A stretch of 17,294 nt of DNA, from positions 1 to 17,294 of the forward strand of contig CAMHPM010000005.1 of NCBI GenBank assembly GCA_946187025.1, in the 5' to 3' direction. Made by a program: the position numbers and the translations under genes. The notes under the pieces are model-generated. The model worked only from the letters and a program-made list of their open reading frames with translations, was not told the DNA's origin and ran no database searches. This stretch comes from an uncultured Prevotellaceae bacterium (GTDB taxonomy: Bacteria; Bacteroidota; Bacteroidia; Bacteroidales; Bacteroidaceae). Positions 8,574 through 15,489 of the stretch are shown here, in pieces. Positions within the stretch are counted from its first letter, which is position 1. Each line of letters starts with the position of its first letter.

Positions 8574-8593
8574 ATTGACGTAGATTGACGTAG
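8574..8593. repeat. Tandem 10-bp repeat, two copies
   Basis: ATTGACGTAG is repeated exactly at 8574-8583 and 8584-8593, in the 75-base gap between the terminator and the end of the second CotH gene. No function can be read from it. Confidence 0.6.
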
Positions 8594-8621
8594 ATATAAG
8601 TATAATATAAGATGAATGTGA

Positions 8622-10505
8622 TTAATGATTTTGGATGTACTCATATATTCTCATTGCATCCTGGCTATCTACCACTCCATCCTTGTTGAGGTCTTCGGGT
8701 ATGTCTTCATCCTCGCCGCCTCCGTGGAGGATGTCGTCGGTGTTCACCTCGTATGGCAGGATATACCACTGACGGTTGAGGCTTGTTGCGTTCCTTGCGT
8801 CGCTTGTGTAGCTTATCACCTTGTTGCCGTTTTCCGACGAGCCGGCATTGTTGTTCATACCAAACTGTGTCTTCTTGTTGATGATGTTATACACACCTGT
8901 GCCGTTTGCATCCACCACCTGCCACAGCTGGCTGTCGCTTGTTGAGTCGGCTGCAACCACATTGAGTTGTGTTGACGACATGGTTGTGCCCGGAGTTGGG
9001 TCGTTCAGTGCCATGCCGCTGAGGCGGTTGATGAACTGCACATATTCGCCTCCTACACTGCGGATGGTCCATTGCTGTGAGAGCCATGCGGTGTTCTCCT
9101 CCCATGTGCATACCATTGCGCCGCTGGCCGACGATTGTCCCGAGATGTCAACATAGTGATTGTTGTTTGCATTCTTGATGCGGTAGTAGTAGTTGTCGAT
9201 AAACTTGAATTTGCCGTCCTCTTCTGTCACTGGTTCAGCTGCCTTGAGATCAAACGTCTTGGTAAGGAACGCCGTGTGCTTTGTGATGAAGTTCTTCAGG
9301 TCGGCCACGTATTCAGCGTAAGTGCTGTGAGTCACACACTCGTGATATACCACGGTAGTGAGGCTGTGTTTCTTGTAGTTCAGCTTCTGCGACTCCTCTA
9401 TCTCTGCAGCCATCTCGTCAACCTTTGCCAAGAGGTGTGCCTCGATGCCTTGTGCCACAAGTTCTTTCCAGCGGCGGTTGATGAGCTGGCGAAACCAAGG
9501 GTCGCCCCACATGCGTGCCCACCATGTGCGAGCCACACCGAAGCCAATGTCGCTCATGAGACTCTCAGAAGTGTCGCCTTTGCGGTAATCGTTACCGTAT
9601 GCTATGTCATAGTCCCACATCGGACCGAAGTAGAGGTGGTTGTCGCCTGCCTTCTTATACATATACATGCTGTAGAATCCATCGGGGTTGGCACACATCT
9701 CGGTACCGATATACAAGTTTGCCAGCGAAACAGAATCGACGAGTGCGCGGTAGCCCTTCTCCGGGTCGCGATAGTCGTTGCCCATGAGAGCCGTCTCAAA
9801 CTGGTTTACGAAGCGCTCTATGTAAGTGATTTGAGTGTTTGTGTATTCTCCGTCTTTTGGTGAGTGTACACGCACCGGCACTTGGTTAGTCTTGGTCTTG
9901 AAGCACTTGTGGTCCTCCCATCCGTCGGCTTCGAGGAAGTATCCGCGATCGGCCACTTTGCTGTCGAGCTCGCTGCCCAGGTCGAGGCGTCCGTCGTTAG
10001 CCTCGGGGTGGTCGGTAATCTGATATGTGCCTTGATACGTACCGTTGAGCACAAGGTCAACAAACTTTGCACCAGGACAGAACGGCATACCGAGGAACGA
10101 TGCCAGCACGTTTGACGTGAGTGCGTTGCGTAGCATCGTCTTGTCGTAGGCATTGGCCATGAGCACCCAGTTGTGGGCTGTTGCATGTCCTTCGCCAAGC
10201 AGTGCTATAGGTTCGTCAAACTTCATGCGGTAAGCCAGTTTCAGCTTGCTGGCAGTGAAGGTAGAGTTTCCACGACAGCGTATCTTCATCGATGCCGTTG
10301 TCTGCCCACTGGCTTCCACCAGGGTCATCGTGGCTGTCTTCCATACCTTCTTGTCGGTCACAGCAGCCTTGTTAGCCACATCCACGTAGAGTGTAGGCAG
10401 GTTGGTCATCTGCTCATAAGTCTGAGCCGACAACTTGTTTGCAGGCCATATTGCCAACACGCAGGTCAGCACGAGGCCAATCAACAGGGAGTAAGGTTGT
10501 TTCAT
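8622..10505 (-). CDS. Secreted CotH-kinase protein with ricin-type lectin domain and dockerin-like tail
   Basis: 627 residues, signal peptide about 1-27 (hydrophobic core, then NKLSA-QT). The CotH domain spans about 35-420: RCRGNSTF (77-84), HNWVLMANAYDKTMLRN (111-127), LVLNGTYQGTYQI (151-163), RGYFLEADG (187-195) and MWDYDIAYGND (296-306) with the probable metal-binding D298 and D300. Residues about 435-583 form a ricin-B-like beta-trefoil with QQW (477-479), QLW (526-528) and RQW (578-580), likely sugar binding. The last residues hold a calcium-loop motif, DLNKDGVVDSQD (605-616), as in dockerin repeats, only one copy. No T9SS-type tail is visible, unlike the other CotH protein. It is convergent with the aquaporin and has its own promoter at 10588-10617. 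The substrate is unknown. Confidence 0.88.
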   Translation of the reverse strand: MKQPYSLLIGLVLTCVLAIWPANKLSAQTYEQMTNLPTLYVDVANKAAVTDKKVWKTATMTLVEASGQTTASMKIRCRGNSTFTASKLKLAYRMKFDEPIALLGEGHATAHNWVLMANAYDKTMLRNALTSNVLASFLGMPFCPGAKFVDLVLNGTYQGTYQITDHPEANDGRLDLGSELDSKVADRGYFLEADGWEDHKCFKTKTNQVPVRVHSPKDGEYTNTQITYIERFVNQFETALMGNDYRDPEKGYRALVDSVSLANLYIGTEMCANPDGFYSMYMYKKAGDNHLYFGPMWDYDIAYGNDYRKGDTSESLMSDIGFGVARTWWARMWGDPWFRQLINRRWKELVAQGIEAHLLAKVDEMAAEIEESQKLNYKKHSLTTVVYHECVTHSTYAEYVADLKNFITKHTAFLTKTFDLKAAEPVTEEDGKFKFIDNYYYRIKNANNNHYVDISGQSSASGAMVCTWEENTAWLSQQWTIRSVGGEYVQFINRLSGMALNDPTPGTTMSSTQLNVVAADSTSDSQLWQVVDANGTGVYNIINKKTQFGMNNNAGSSENGNKVISYTSDARNATSLNRQWYILPYEVNTDDILHGGGEDEDIPEDLNKDGVVDSQDAMRIYEYIQNH

Positions 10506-10587
10506 AGGTTTTGAGGTTTTAAGTTGTTAAGTTTTATATCGTTGTTTATTGATTCTTTCAGCGCTTCATACAGCTGCTATTCGCCTA

Positions 10588-10617
10588 CAAATATACACAA
10601 TTCTACCGACCCGACAA
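10588..10617 (-). promoter_or_regulatory. Promoter of the second CotH gene
   Basis: On the minus strand TTG (10615-10617), 19 bases, then TATATTTG (10588-10595): a full match to the Bacteroidetes consensus. The leader before the ATG at 10505 would be about 75 nt. Confidence 0.78.
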
Positions 10618-10748
10618 GCGTTCTCCTTCTTTTTCTGCTGTCAGTGCATCATTTTTAGTACCAAGCCACCTGTATTTTCTATATAAGTCTGTACATTCCT
10701 GCAGAATGTTTCGGCCATATTGGCCCTGCACTTGTCGTATGGATGAAT

Positions 10749-11010
10749 ATAGGAAAATTGCCGCGAATACGTACTAATTTTGCTACACATATATAGGAAA
10801 ACCCTTGAGAGTGTAGGTGAATTCTTTAATTTGTGGTGCAAATTATATAAATCGTGGTGCAAATTATTAAATTTCTAGCAGAAATTATTAAATTTGCACC
10901 ACAAATTAAAGAATTCGTATATACTCTCGGGAAAAATATTCCGTACTCGCAAGGGTTTTCTTCAGTACTCGCAAGGGTTTTCTTCAGTATTCGCAAGATT
11001 ATATTCCCAC
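10749..11010. repeat. Complex of 21/22-bp phased repeats around an inverted repeat
   Basis: Left flank: 22-bp steps at 10749, 10771 and 10793; ATAGGAAAA recurs exactly 44 bp apart (10749 and 10793). Centre: four 21-bp steps (10833, 10854, 10875, 10896), sharing GTGGTGCAAATTAT between the first two and AAATTATTAAATTT between the second and third. Right flank: 22-bp steps at 10923, 10945, 10967 and 10989; the units at 10945 and 10967 are identical and begin ACTCGCAAGGG. The unit at 10793-10814 matches the reverse complement of 10943-10964 at 16 of 22 positions, so the flanks are related in inverted orientation. Confidence 0.85.
10807..10928. repeat. Long inverted repeat, 38-bp arms with 26 bp perfect
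   Basis: Arms 10807-10844 and 10891-10928. The inner 26 bp (10819-10844 and 10891-10916) pair perfectly; the outer 6 bp GAGAGT also pair, with 6 unmatched bases between. The 46-base middle contains a second copy of GTGGTGCAAATT (10854-10865) that can also pair with 10891-10902, so two mutually exclusive hairpins are possible. It lies downstream of the nitroreductase stop and upstream of the CotH promoter. Confidence 0.9.
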
Positions 11011-11090
11011 ACCAAATCAGCACACCCAACACCAACGGATGGGCCACTGCATCTGGAATCACATTTCCGGAACCCAAATCGGGCATTAGG

Positions 11091-11831
11091 CTAAACCATG
11101 AATCCCTGATTGCGCAATGACTTCAGCAGTTCGGCAGACAGCGCTTCGTTGTCGGATCGGGTGTAGCGTATGTCGGTAAACACCTGCGCGAGCGTCTCCT
11201 TACCATTTATTTCCACAAACCTGCGGTTCTCGTCCAGTTGCTCCTTGGCTGTGTAGAACGTGTCAATCGACTGGGGCGTGTAGTCACGATAGGTTTCATG
11301 ATGCACAAAGCTGTCAACCGACAGGCGGTCGGACTGCGGCGGACATTCGTCGGGCCAACCCACGGTGAGCGTTGCTACAGGGAAGGTAAGACGTGGCAGC
11401 TGGAGCACATCTATTATCTGTTGCGGCTGATAGATGGTGGTACCGAGGTAGCAGTAGCCCAGTCCCTCCTCGTCCATGAGGTTGCAAAGTGTCTGTGTAT
11501 AGAGCAGTGCATCGGTCGCTGCGTTGAGAAACGACAGCATGTTGTCATATCCCGGATGCGCCTTGCGGTTGAGTGCCCATTGGGTAGTGCGGTTGAAGTC
11601 GGCACAGATGGTGAGCACGACAGATGCCTCAGTCACCATCGGCTGGTTGAAATGTGCTGGTGCAAGCTTCGCTTTCATCTCGGCCTCACGAGTTACCACT
11701 ACCGAATAGAGTTGCAGGTTGCCCATCGTCTGGGTACGTGCTGCCTCAGCGAAGAGGCGATTAAGTAGTTCGTCAGCTACCGGCCGGTCGGAATATTTGC
11801 GTATGCTGCACCTTGTAAGTAAGTTCTTCAT
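11091..11831 (-). CDS. Nitroreductase family flavoprotein, NfsA-like
   Basis: 246 residues. A cytoplasmic FMN enzyme, presumably using NAD(P)H to reduce nitro compounds, quinones or flavins; the natural substrate cannot be read. The N-terminus has the family FMN-phosphate motif RCSIRKYSDRPV (residues 7-18; R7, S9 and R11 are the usual contacts). The middle has EEGLGYCYLGTTI, and ATLTVGWPDECP precedes a long C-terminal arm of about 55 residues, as in the NfsA/FRP branch. The ATG at 11829-11831 gives the expected N-terminus. It is divergent from greA; the 3' end is followed by the 10749-11010 repeat complex, which may end its transcript. Confidence 0.88.
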   Translation of the reverse strand: MKNLLTRCSIRKYSDRPVADELLNRLFAEAARTQTMGNLQLYSVVVTREAEMKAKLAPAHFNQPMVTEASVVLTICADFNRTTQWALNRKAHPGYDNMLSFLNAATDALLYTQTLCNLMDEEGLGYCYLGTTIYQPQQIIDVLQLPRLTFPVATLTVGWPDECPPQSDRLSVDSFVHHETYRDYTPQSIDTFYTAKEQLDENRRFVEINGKETLAQVFTDIRYTRSDNEALSAELLKSLRNQGFMV

Positions 11832-11858
11832 CGATTCTGTTATTTATATTTCTCACTG

Positions 11859-11866
11859 CAAATTTA
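11859..11866 (-). promoter_or_regulatory. -7 box of the nitroreductase gene
   Basis: TAAATTTG on the minus strand matches TAnnTTTG, 27 bases ahead of the ATG. No good -33 TTG is seen at 19-21 bp. Confidence 0.5.
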
Positions 11867-11910
11867 GCATATTTTCCTGAGATAACACATCATCATACAA
11901 ATAAAATTCG

Positions 11911-11918
11911 TATCTTTG
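11911..11918 (+). promoter_or_regulatory. -7 box of greA
   Basis: TATCTTTG followed by CA, the same string as in the CapA-like promoter, 36 bases ahead of the chosen ATG. The -33 element is not evident. The leader contains ATTATTAATTG twice (11920-11930 and 11941-11951), 21 bp apart, the second copy ending three bases before the start codon. Confidence 0.55.
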
Positions 11919-11954
11919 CATTATTAATTGTTCATTGCTCATTATTAATTGCTC

Positions 11955-12422
11955 ATGGAATATATGTCGAAAGAAGGCTACGACAAACTCGTGGCCGAGC
12001 TATACCAACTGGAATATGTGGAATATCCAAAGGTGAAGGAGGCTCTGGTCGAGGCACGGGAAAAGGGCGACCTGAGCGAAAACTTCGAGTATCATGCTGC
12101 CCGCCGCGAACAGTCGCGACTGCTGGGCAAGATACGTTTCAAGCAGCGTGTGCTGCAATATGCCAGGGTTATCGACCTCTCGGGCGAAGCATCCGACGTG
12201 GTCCGGCTGCTCACTAAAGTGGAAATGACCAACCTCAACACCAACACACCGATGACCTACACACTCGTGAGCCCACACGAGGCCAACCTCGCCGAGAAGA
12301 AGCTGTCAATCAAATCGCCCATCGCACAGGCACTTATGGGAAAACACGTAGGCGATGTGGTGGAAGTGAAAGTGCCGGCAGGCATACAGCGGCTGCGCAT
12401 TGACAGCATACAACAAATGTGA
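11955..12422 (+). CDS. greA: Transcription elongation factor GreA
   Basis: 155 residues from ATG 11955 (MEYMSKEGYDKL), which aligns with the usual Bacteroidales GreA start; a TTG at 11949 would add two residues and ATG 11964 would remove three. GreA enters the RNA polymerase secondary channel and stimulates cleavage of backtracked RNA. The N-terminal coiled coil carries the acidic tip EKGDLSEN with D39 and E42 (the equivalents of E. coli D41 and E44). The C-terminal FKBP-like domain contains TYTLVSPHEANL, SIKSPIAQALMGKHVGDVVEVKVPAG in two adjoining blocks. It differs from most GreA in ENFEYHAARREQ where ENAEYxAAKEAQ is common, so it may be a paralogue. The next gene, DUF4298, starts 46 bases later on the same strand. 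Confidence 0.93.
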   Translation: MEYMSKEGYDKLVAELYQLEYVEYPKVKEALVEAREKGDLSENFEYHAARREQSRLLGKIRFKQRVLQYARVIDLSGEASDVVRLLTKVEMTNLNTNTPMTYTLVSPHEANLAEKKLSIKSPIAQALMGKHVGDVVEVKVPAGIQRLRIDSIQQM

Positions 12423-12468
12423 GGACAAGATGGTTGATATATTTGTCGCACAGAAAAACACTCACAAT

Positions 12469-12753
12469 ATGGAACAGAAAGAACGTATCCGACAGATGGA
12501 GCAACGATTCGACCGCGCATCGCAAGCCGCAGCACAACTCGCAGCAGCACTCGACCAATACGAAGCCGTACAAGACGACATCCGTCAGCTCCGCCAATAC
12601 TACAGTAGCAACGAATGGAAACACGACTTCGCTGCCGACGAAGCGGGCCTGCTGCCCCACGACCTGAAACGCGGCGTACTGTCCGAAGACGGCATCTGGA
12701 ACCTGCTGAGCGATATCAGGGAACTGGAAGCAAGGATGAAGAATGAAGAATGA
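12469..12753 (+). CDS. DUF4298 family protein
   Basis: 94 residues from ATG 12469 (MEQKERIRQMEQRFD). An upstream in-frame ATG at 12430 would add 13 residues that do not look like the family. The first 45 residues are a highly charged, Gln/Ala-rich helix, probably a coiled coil. The middle has YYSSNEWKHDFAADEAG, and then comes the family-like LPHDLKRGVLSEDGIWNLL (62-80). No catalytic motif, signal peptide or membrane segment is visible. The function of DUF4298 is not known to me. It lies 46 bases after greA on the same strand, possibly co-transcribed. The stop codon overlaps a short heptamer repeat. Confidence 0.85.
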   Translation: MEQKERIRQMEQRFDRASQAAAQLAAALDQYEAVQDDIRQLRQYYSSNEWKHDFAADEAGLLPHDLKRGVLSEDGIWNLLSDIRELEARMKNEE

Positions 12754-12772
12754 AAATTGAAAATTGAAAATT
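12752..12772. repeat. Heptamer repeat GAAAATT, three copies
   Basis: Exact copies at 12752-12758, 12759-12765 and 12766-12772. The first overlaps the DUF4298 stop codon. Simple A/T-rich repeat; no effect on the reading frame is expected, as it begins at the stop. The 124-base gap that follows also has a small palindrome TGCGCATAGCGCA at 12839-12851, without a T-tract. Confidence 0.6.
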
Positions 12773-12877
12773 GGAAACTACGGAGGGAATAAGAGATGGG
12801 GTTCCTTTTAACTTCCTTTTAATTGTTAATTATCAAATTGCGCATAGCGCACAAGTTCCCCTTTTAGATTAAATATC

Positions 12878-13513
12878 ATGTTAGATCTCCAACAACTCAT
12901 AAGTGAAGGCGAGCATCAGCAACAGGACTTCAAGTATCGTGTGTCCGATGCCCGCAAGCTTGCCAAATCGGTATCAGCATTTGCTAACACCGATGGAGGC
13001 CGGTTGTTGATTGGAGTGCGCGACGATGGTCATATATCGGGCGTACGTTCCGACGAGGAAATCTACATGATGCACCAAGCTGCCTTCTGCTATTGTCGTC
13101 CCGCATCCAGCATCAACTTCGACACCTACCACATCGATGGCCGTACCATCGTTGTTGCCACCATCCCGCCATCCGACCACCGCCCCGTCTGTGCCATTGA
13201 TGAAGACGACCGCCAACGTGCTTACATACGCATAGCCGATGAAAACATCGTAGCCTCACCCGTCCACCTCGCCATGTGGCGCAATGAGCAAACTGGTCGC
13301 GGCAACATGATAACCTACACCGACACCGTAAGCCACCTGCTCGACACACTCACACCTCATCCACTCCACCTCAACCAACTCGTCCGACTCTCACATATAC
13401 CTCGCCCAAAGGTCATCACCATCCTCGCCTGTCTCATCCGCTTTGGGACCGTCAAATGTCAATACAACCACCCCACCCAACAGTTCCTTTTCAGTTTGAA
13501 GGACGAACAATGA
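12878..13513 (+). CDS. Small AlbA_2 (Schlafen-type) domain protein
   Basis: 211 residues. The N-terminal 125 residues are an AlbA_2 / Schlafen-like domain, a fold linked to nucleic-acid or nucleotide binding: EGEHQQQDFKY (11-21), then SAFANTDGGRLLIGVRDDG (33-51), the family hallmark, and RAYIRIADENIVASP. The remaining 80 residues (LTPHPLHLNQLVRLSHIPRP and on) look like a winged-helix remnant. Larger AlbA_2 proteins often carry an extra ATPase or long C-terminal part; this one is short. No function can be assigned beyond a possible regulatory or defence-type role. No clear promoter was found; it may be read from greA-DUF4298 (124-base gap). It is convergent with the next gene, with 30 bases between stops. 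Confidence 0.8.
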   Translation: MLDLQQLISEGEHQQQDFKYRVSDARKLAKSVSAFANTDGGRLLIGVRDDGHISGVRSDEEIYMMHQAAFCYCRPASSINFDTYHIDGRTIVVATIPPSDHRPVCAIDEDDRQRAYIRIADENIVASPVHLAMWRNEQTGRGNMITYTDTVSHLLDTLTPHPLHLNQLVRLSHIPRPKVITILACLIRFGTVKCQYNHPTQQFLFSLKDEQ

Positions 13514-13543
13514 GATGAAGGTGAGTTTGTGATGTGGCACTCA

Positions 13544-14056
13544 TTATTTATTCAGCCTTTTATTTAGCAGGTTGCACAGCTGCTTCGGTTTCATGGTGAG
13601 ATTGGTGACTTGAATACTATCTTGTGCATTCATCAAGGCAAGATTCATCTTGCGGTAGATACGGTCCATGCCTTTCGACTCGTCCATCTTCTTAGTTTCC
13701 ACACTGCGTATGTAGTGAATGGTGATAACAACTCTGGAGATAATTAATCCACCGAAATCAAAAAGTCGGAAACGGTCGATATCTGCAAAGTGATATTCCT
13801 TAATTCCACCAACACTGTTGACTCTGATTCTATCTTCCGTGATGATGATAGGAGGTATATGCAACACCCGTTCACGAAATAAAACGATTAGTCCCAACAG
13901 AAAAACAGGAGTTGGAATCAACAGTAATATACAATTCCACAACAATGAGCCTTTACCTTGGCAAAGAGGTATGATAGGAACTATCATTAACGCCAAGAGG
14001 ACAAGAAGAACGAGTAGAATTGTCCAGACTTTATGATATAATTTGATTTCTTCCAT
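13544..14056 (-). CDS. STM3941-like two-helix membrane protein
   Basis: 170 residues. Two hydrophobic helices (about 9-30 and 38-60) are followed by a soluble region of about 110 residues with IIITEDRIRVNSVGGIKEYHFADIDRF in two blocks, resembling PH-like domains of the STM3941 family (inference from memory). Function unknown. No signal peptidase site is seen, so it is probably an inner-membrane protein. The gene is visibly more A/T-rich than its neighbours, which could indicate recent transfer or weak selection. It starts 39 bases beyond the nqr terminator on the same strand, so either read-through or a promoter in that short gap must drive it; no clear -7 box was found. Confidence 0.65.
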   Translation of the reverse strand: MEEIKLYHKVWTILLVLLVLLALMIVPIIPLCQGKGSLLWNCILLLIPTPVFLLGLIVLFRERVLHIPPIIITEDRIRVNSVGGIKEYHFADIDRFRLFDFGGLIISRVVITIHYIRSVETKKMDESKGMDRIYRKMNLALMNAQDSIQVTNLTMKPKQLCNLLNKRLNK

Positions 14057-14094
14057 TGCTTATCAAACTGATGATTGAAATTACATAACGGTGC

Positions 14095-14126
14095 AAAAAA
14101 AGTGTCAGGCAATAAAGGCCTGACAC
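14095..14126 (-). terminator. Intrinsic terminator of the nqr operon
   Basis: On the minus strand, a 9-bp perfect stem GTGTCAGGC / GCCTGACAC (14118-14126 and 14102-14110) with a 7-base loop is followed directly by a run of seven T (14095-14101). It begins 53 bases after the nqrF stop codon. Confidence 0.9.
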
Positions 14127-14178
14127 CTTTTTAATAAATATAGGTTTGATGGAGATTATCCACCGAATAAATCGTAGC

Positions 14179-15468
14179 TTATCCTCCAAAGTTATCGAAG
14201 CGGATCATGTCGTCTTCTACACCGAGTGAGTGCAGGAGGTCGAGCACTGTCTTGGCCATCATTGGAGGTCCGCAGAGGTAGTACTCGCAGTCTTCTGGGC
14301 TTTCATGCTGTTTGAGATAGGTGTCGCCCATCACTGGTGCCACGAATCCAGGAGTGTACTTGATGCCTGCCTCGTCGGCCTTCGGGTCTGGACGGTCGAG
14401 TGCGAGGTGGAAGTGGAAGTTTTCGAACTCCTTGTCGAGCTGGAGGAAGTCGTCGAGGAACGGAACTTCTTCCAAAGCACGTGCGCCGTAGAAGTAGTGC
14501 ATGGGGCGCTTGCGGTCTTCGTCGCTGATGCCGTGACCTTTGAGCATGTGCATGATTTGTGCACGGAGCGGAGCCATACCGGCACCACCACCTACCCATA
14601 TCATCTCACGACCTGTGCCGTACTGTGGACGGAACTCTCCGTAAGGACCTGACATGATAACCTTGTCGCCTGGTTTGAGCGAGAAGATGTACGACGATGC
14701 AATACCTGGGTTGACGTCGATGAAGCCCGGACCTTGGTCTTTTGGCTTGAACGGAGGTGTGGCGATACGCACGTTGAGTGTGATGATATCGCCCTCGTCG
14801 GGATAGTTGGCCATTGAGTATGCACGGATGGTTGGCTCGGGGTTCGTACACTTGAGTGGGAACAAGCCGAACTTCTCCCATGCAGGCAGATATGTATCGC
14901 CGATGAGACTCTTGTCGAAGTCCTTGTCGTAGTCGATGCAATCGAATGCAGGGATGCGGATTTGTGCATACGAACCTGGCTCGAAGTCCATGTGTTCGCC
15001 TGGAGGCAGAGCCACTTTGTACTCCTTGATGAATGTAGCCACGTTCTTGTTGCCGATAACGGTGCACTCCCATTCCTTGACTCCCATGACAGAGTCTGGC
15101 ACCTTGATAGAGAGGTCGCCCTTCACCTTGGCCTGGCAGCCGAGGCGATAGCCTTCCTTGATTTGCTTGCGTGTGAAGTGTCCCTTCTCTGAGTCGAGAA
15201 TCTCGCCACCGCCTTCGATAATCTGGCACTTGCACTGTCCGCACGAACCCTTACCACCACATGCTGATGGCAGATAGACATCGTTGGCAGCAAGTGTAGA
15301 GAGGAGGCTGGAGCCCTGGTCAACGGTGAGTTTGTCTTTGCCGTTGATGGTGATAGTCACCTGACCGCTTGGAGAAAGGTATTTCTTAGCCACGAGGAGT
15401 ATGATGACGAGCACGAGCACAATCACCAAAAATACTCCTATACTGTATAATATAAACTGTATATCCAT
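14179..15468 (-). CDS. nqrF: Na+-translocating NADH:quinone reductase subunit F
   Basis: 429 residues. NqrF is the electron entry point of the sodium-pumping NADH:ubiquinone/menaquinone reductase: it oxidises NADH and passes electrons through FAD and a 2Fe-2S cluster. One N-terminal membrane helix (about 5-28) is followed by a ferredoxin domain with C70, C76, C79 and C111, the same numbering as in Vibrio. The FAD domain has RAYSMAN (215-221). The NADH domain has GGGAGMAP (293-300) and CGPPMM (399-404), and the end is RFDNFGG. All key residues are present. A purine-rich site (AAAGGAA) lies about 10 bases ahead of the ATG. It is last in the operon, 21 bases after nqrE, and followed by an intrinsic terminator. 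Confidence 0.97.
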   Translation of the reverse strand: MDIQFILYSIGVFLVIVLVLVIILLVAKKYLSPSGQVTITINGKDKLTVDQGSSLLSTLAANDVYLPSACGGKGSCGQCKCQIIEGGGEILDSEKGHFTRKQIKEGYRLGCQAKVKGDLSIKVPDSVMGVKEWECTVIGNKNVATFIKEYKVALPPGEHMDFEPGSYAQIRIPAFDCIDYDKDFDKSLIGDTYLPAWEKFGLFPLKCTNPEPTIRAYSMANYPDEGDIITLNVRIATPPFKPKDQGPGFIDVNPGIASSYIFSLKPGDKVIMSGPYGEFRPQYGTGREMIWVGGGAGMAPLRAQIMHMLKGHGISDEDRKRPMHYFYGARALEEVPFLDDFLQLDKEFENFHFHLALDRPDPKADEAGIKYTPGFVAPVMGDTYLKQHESPEDCEYYLCGPPMMAKTVLDLLHSLGVEDDMIRFDNFGG

Positions 15469-15489
15469 GTCTGTTGATTCCTTTCTGTT

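Larger units (their letters stand above)
10506..11090. other. Intergenic region with a promoter and a phased repeat complex
   Basis: 585 bases without a convincing gene, between the second CotH gene and the 3' end of the nitroreductase gene. It holds the CotH promoter (10588-10617), about 130 bases without recognised features (10618-10748), and a repeat complex (10749-11010). Short open frames exist on both strands but are made largely of repeat sequence. Confidence 0.7.

Noticed and set aside
9135..9863. A 242-residue plus-strand frame inside the second CotH gene
   Set aside because: It lies antisense to the CotH domain, is rich in Val and His as expected for a shadow frame, and has no promoter.
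10641..10862. A 73-residue minus-strand frame starting in the repeat complex
   Set aside because: Its first part is repeat sequence (10749-10862) and no promoter or recognisable motif supports it. A real small protein from the second part alone cannot be excluded, but nothing shows it.
10807..10928. Invertible promoter of the Bacteroides phase-variation type
   Set aside because: The 46-base segment between the arms is short and contains no TAnnTTTG box in either direction, and no recombinase gene is nearby. The inverted repeat itself is real.
10749..11010. CRISPR array
   Set aside because: Units of 21-22 bp abut each other with no unique spacers between conserved repeats, and no cas gene is present.
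11949..11954. TTG at 11949 as the greA start
   Set aside because: The ATG at 11955 gives the N-terminus expected for Bacteroidales GreA.
12839..12851. Small palindrome TGCGCATAGCGCA as a terminator after DUF4298
   Set aside because: Only five base pairs and no T-tract follows on either strand.
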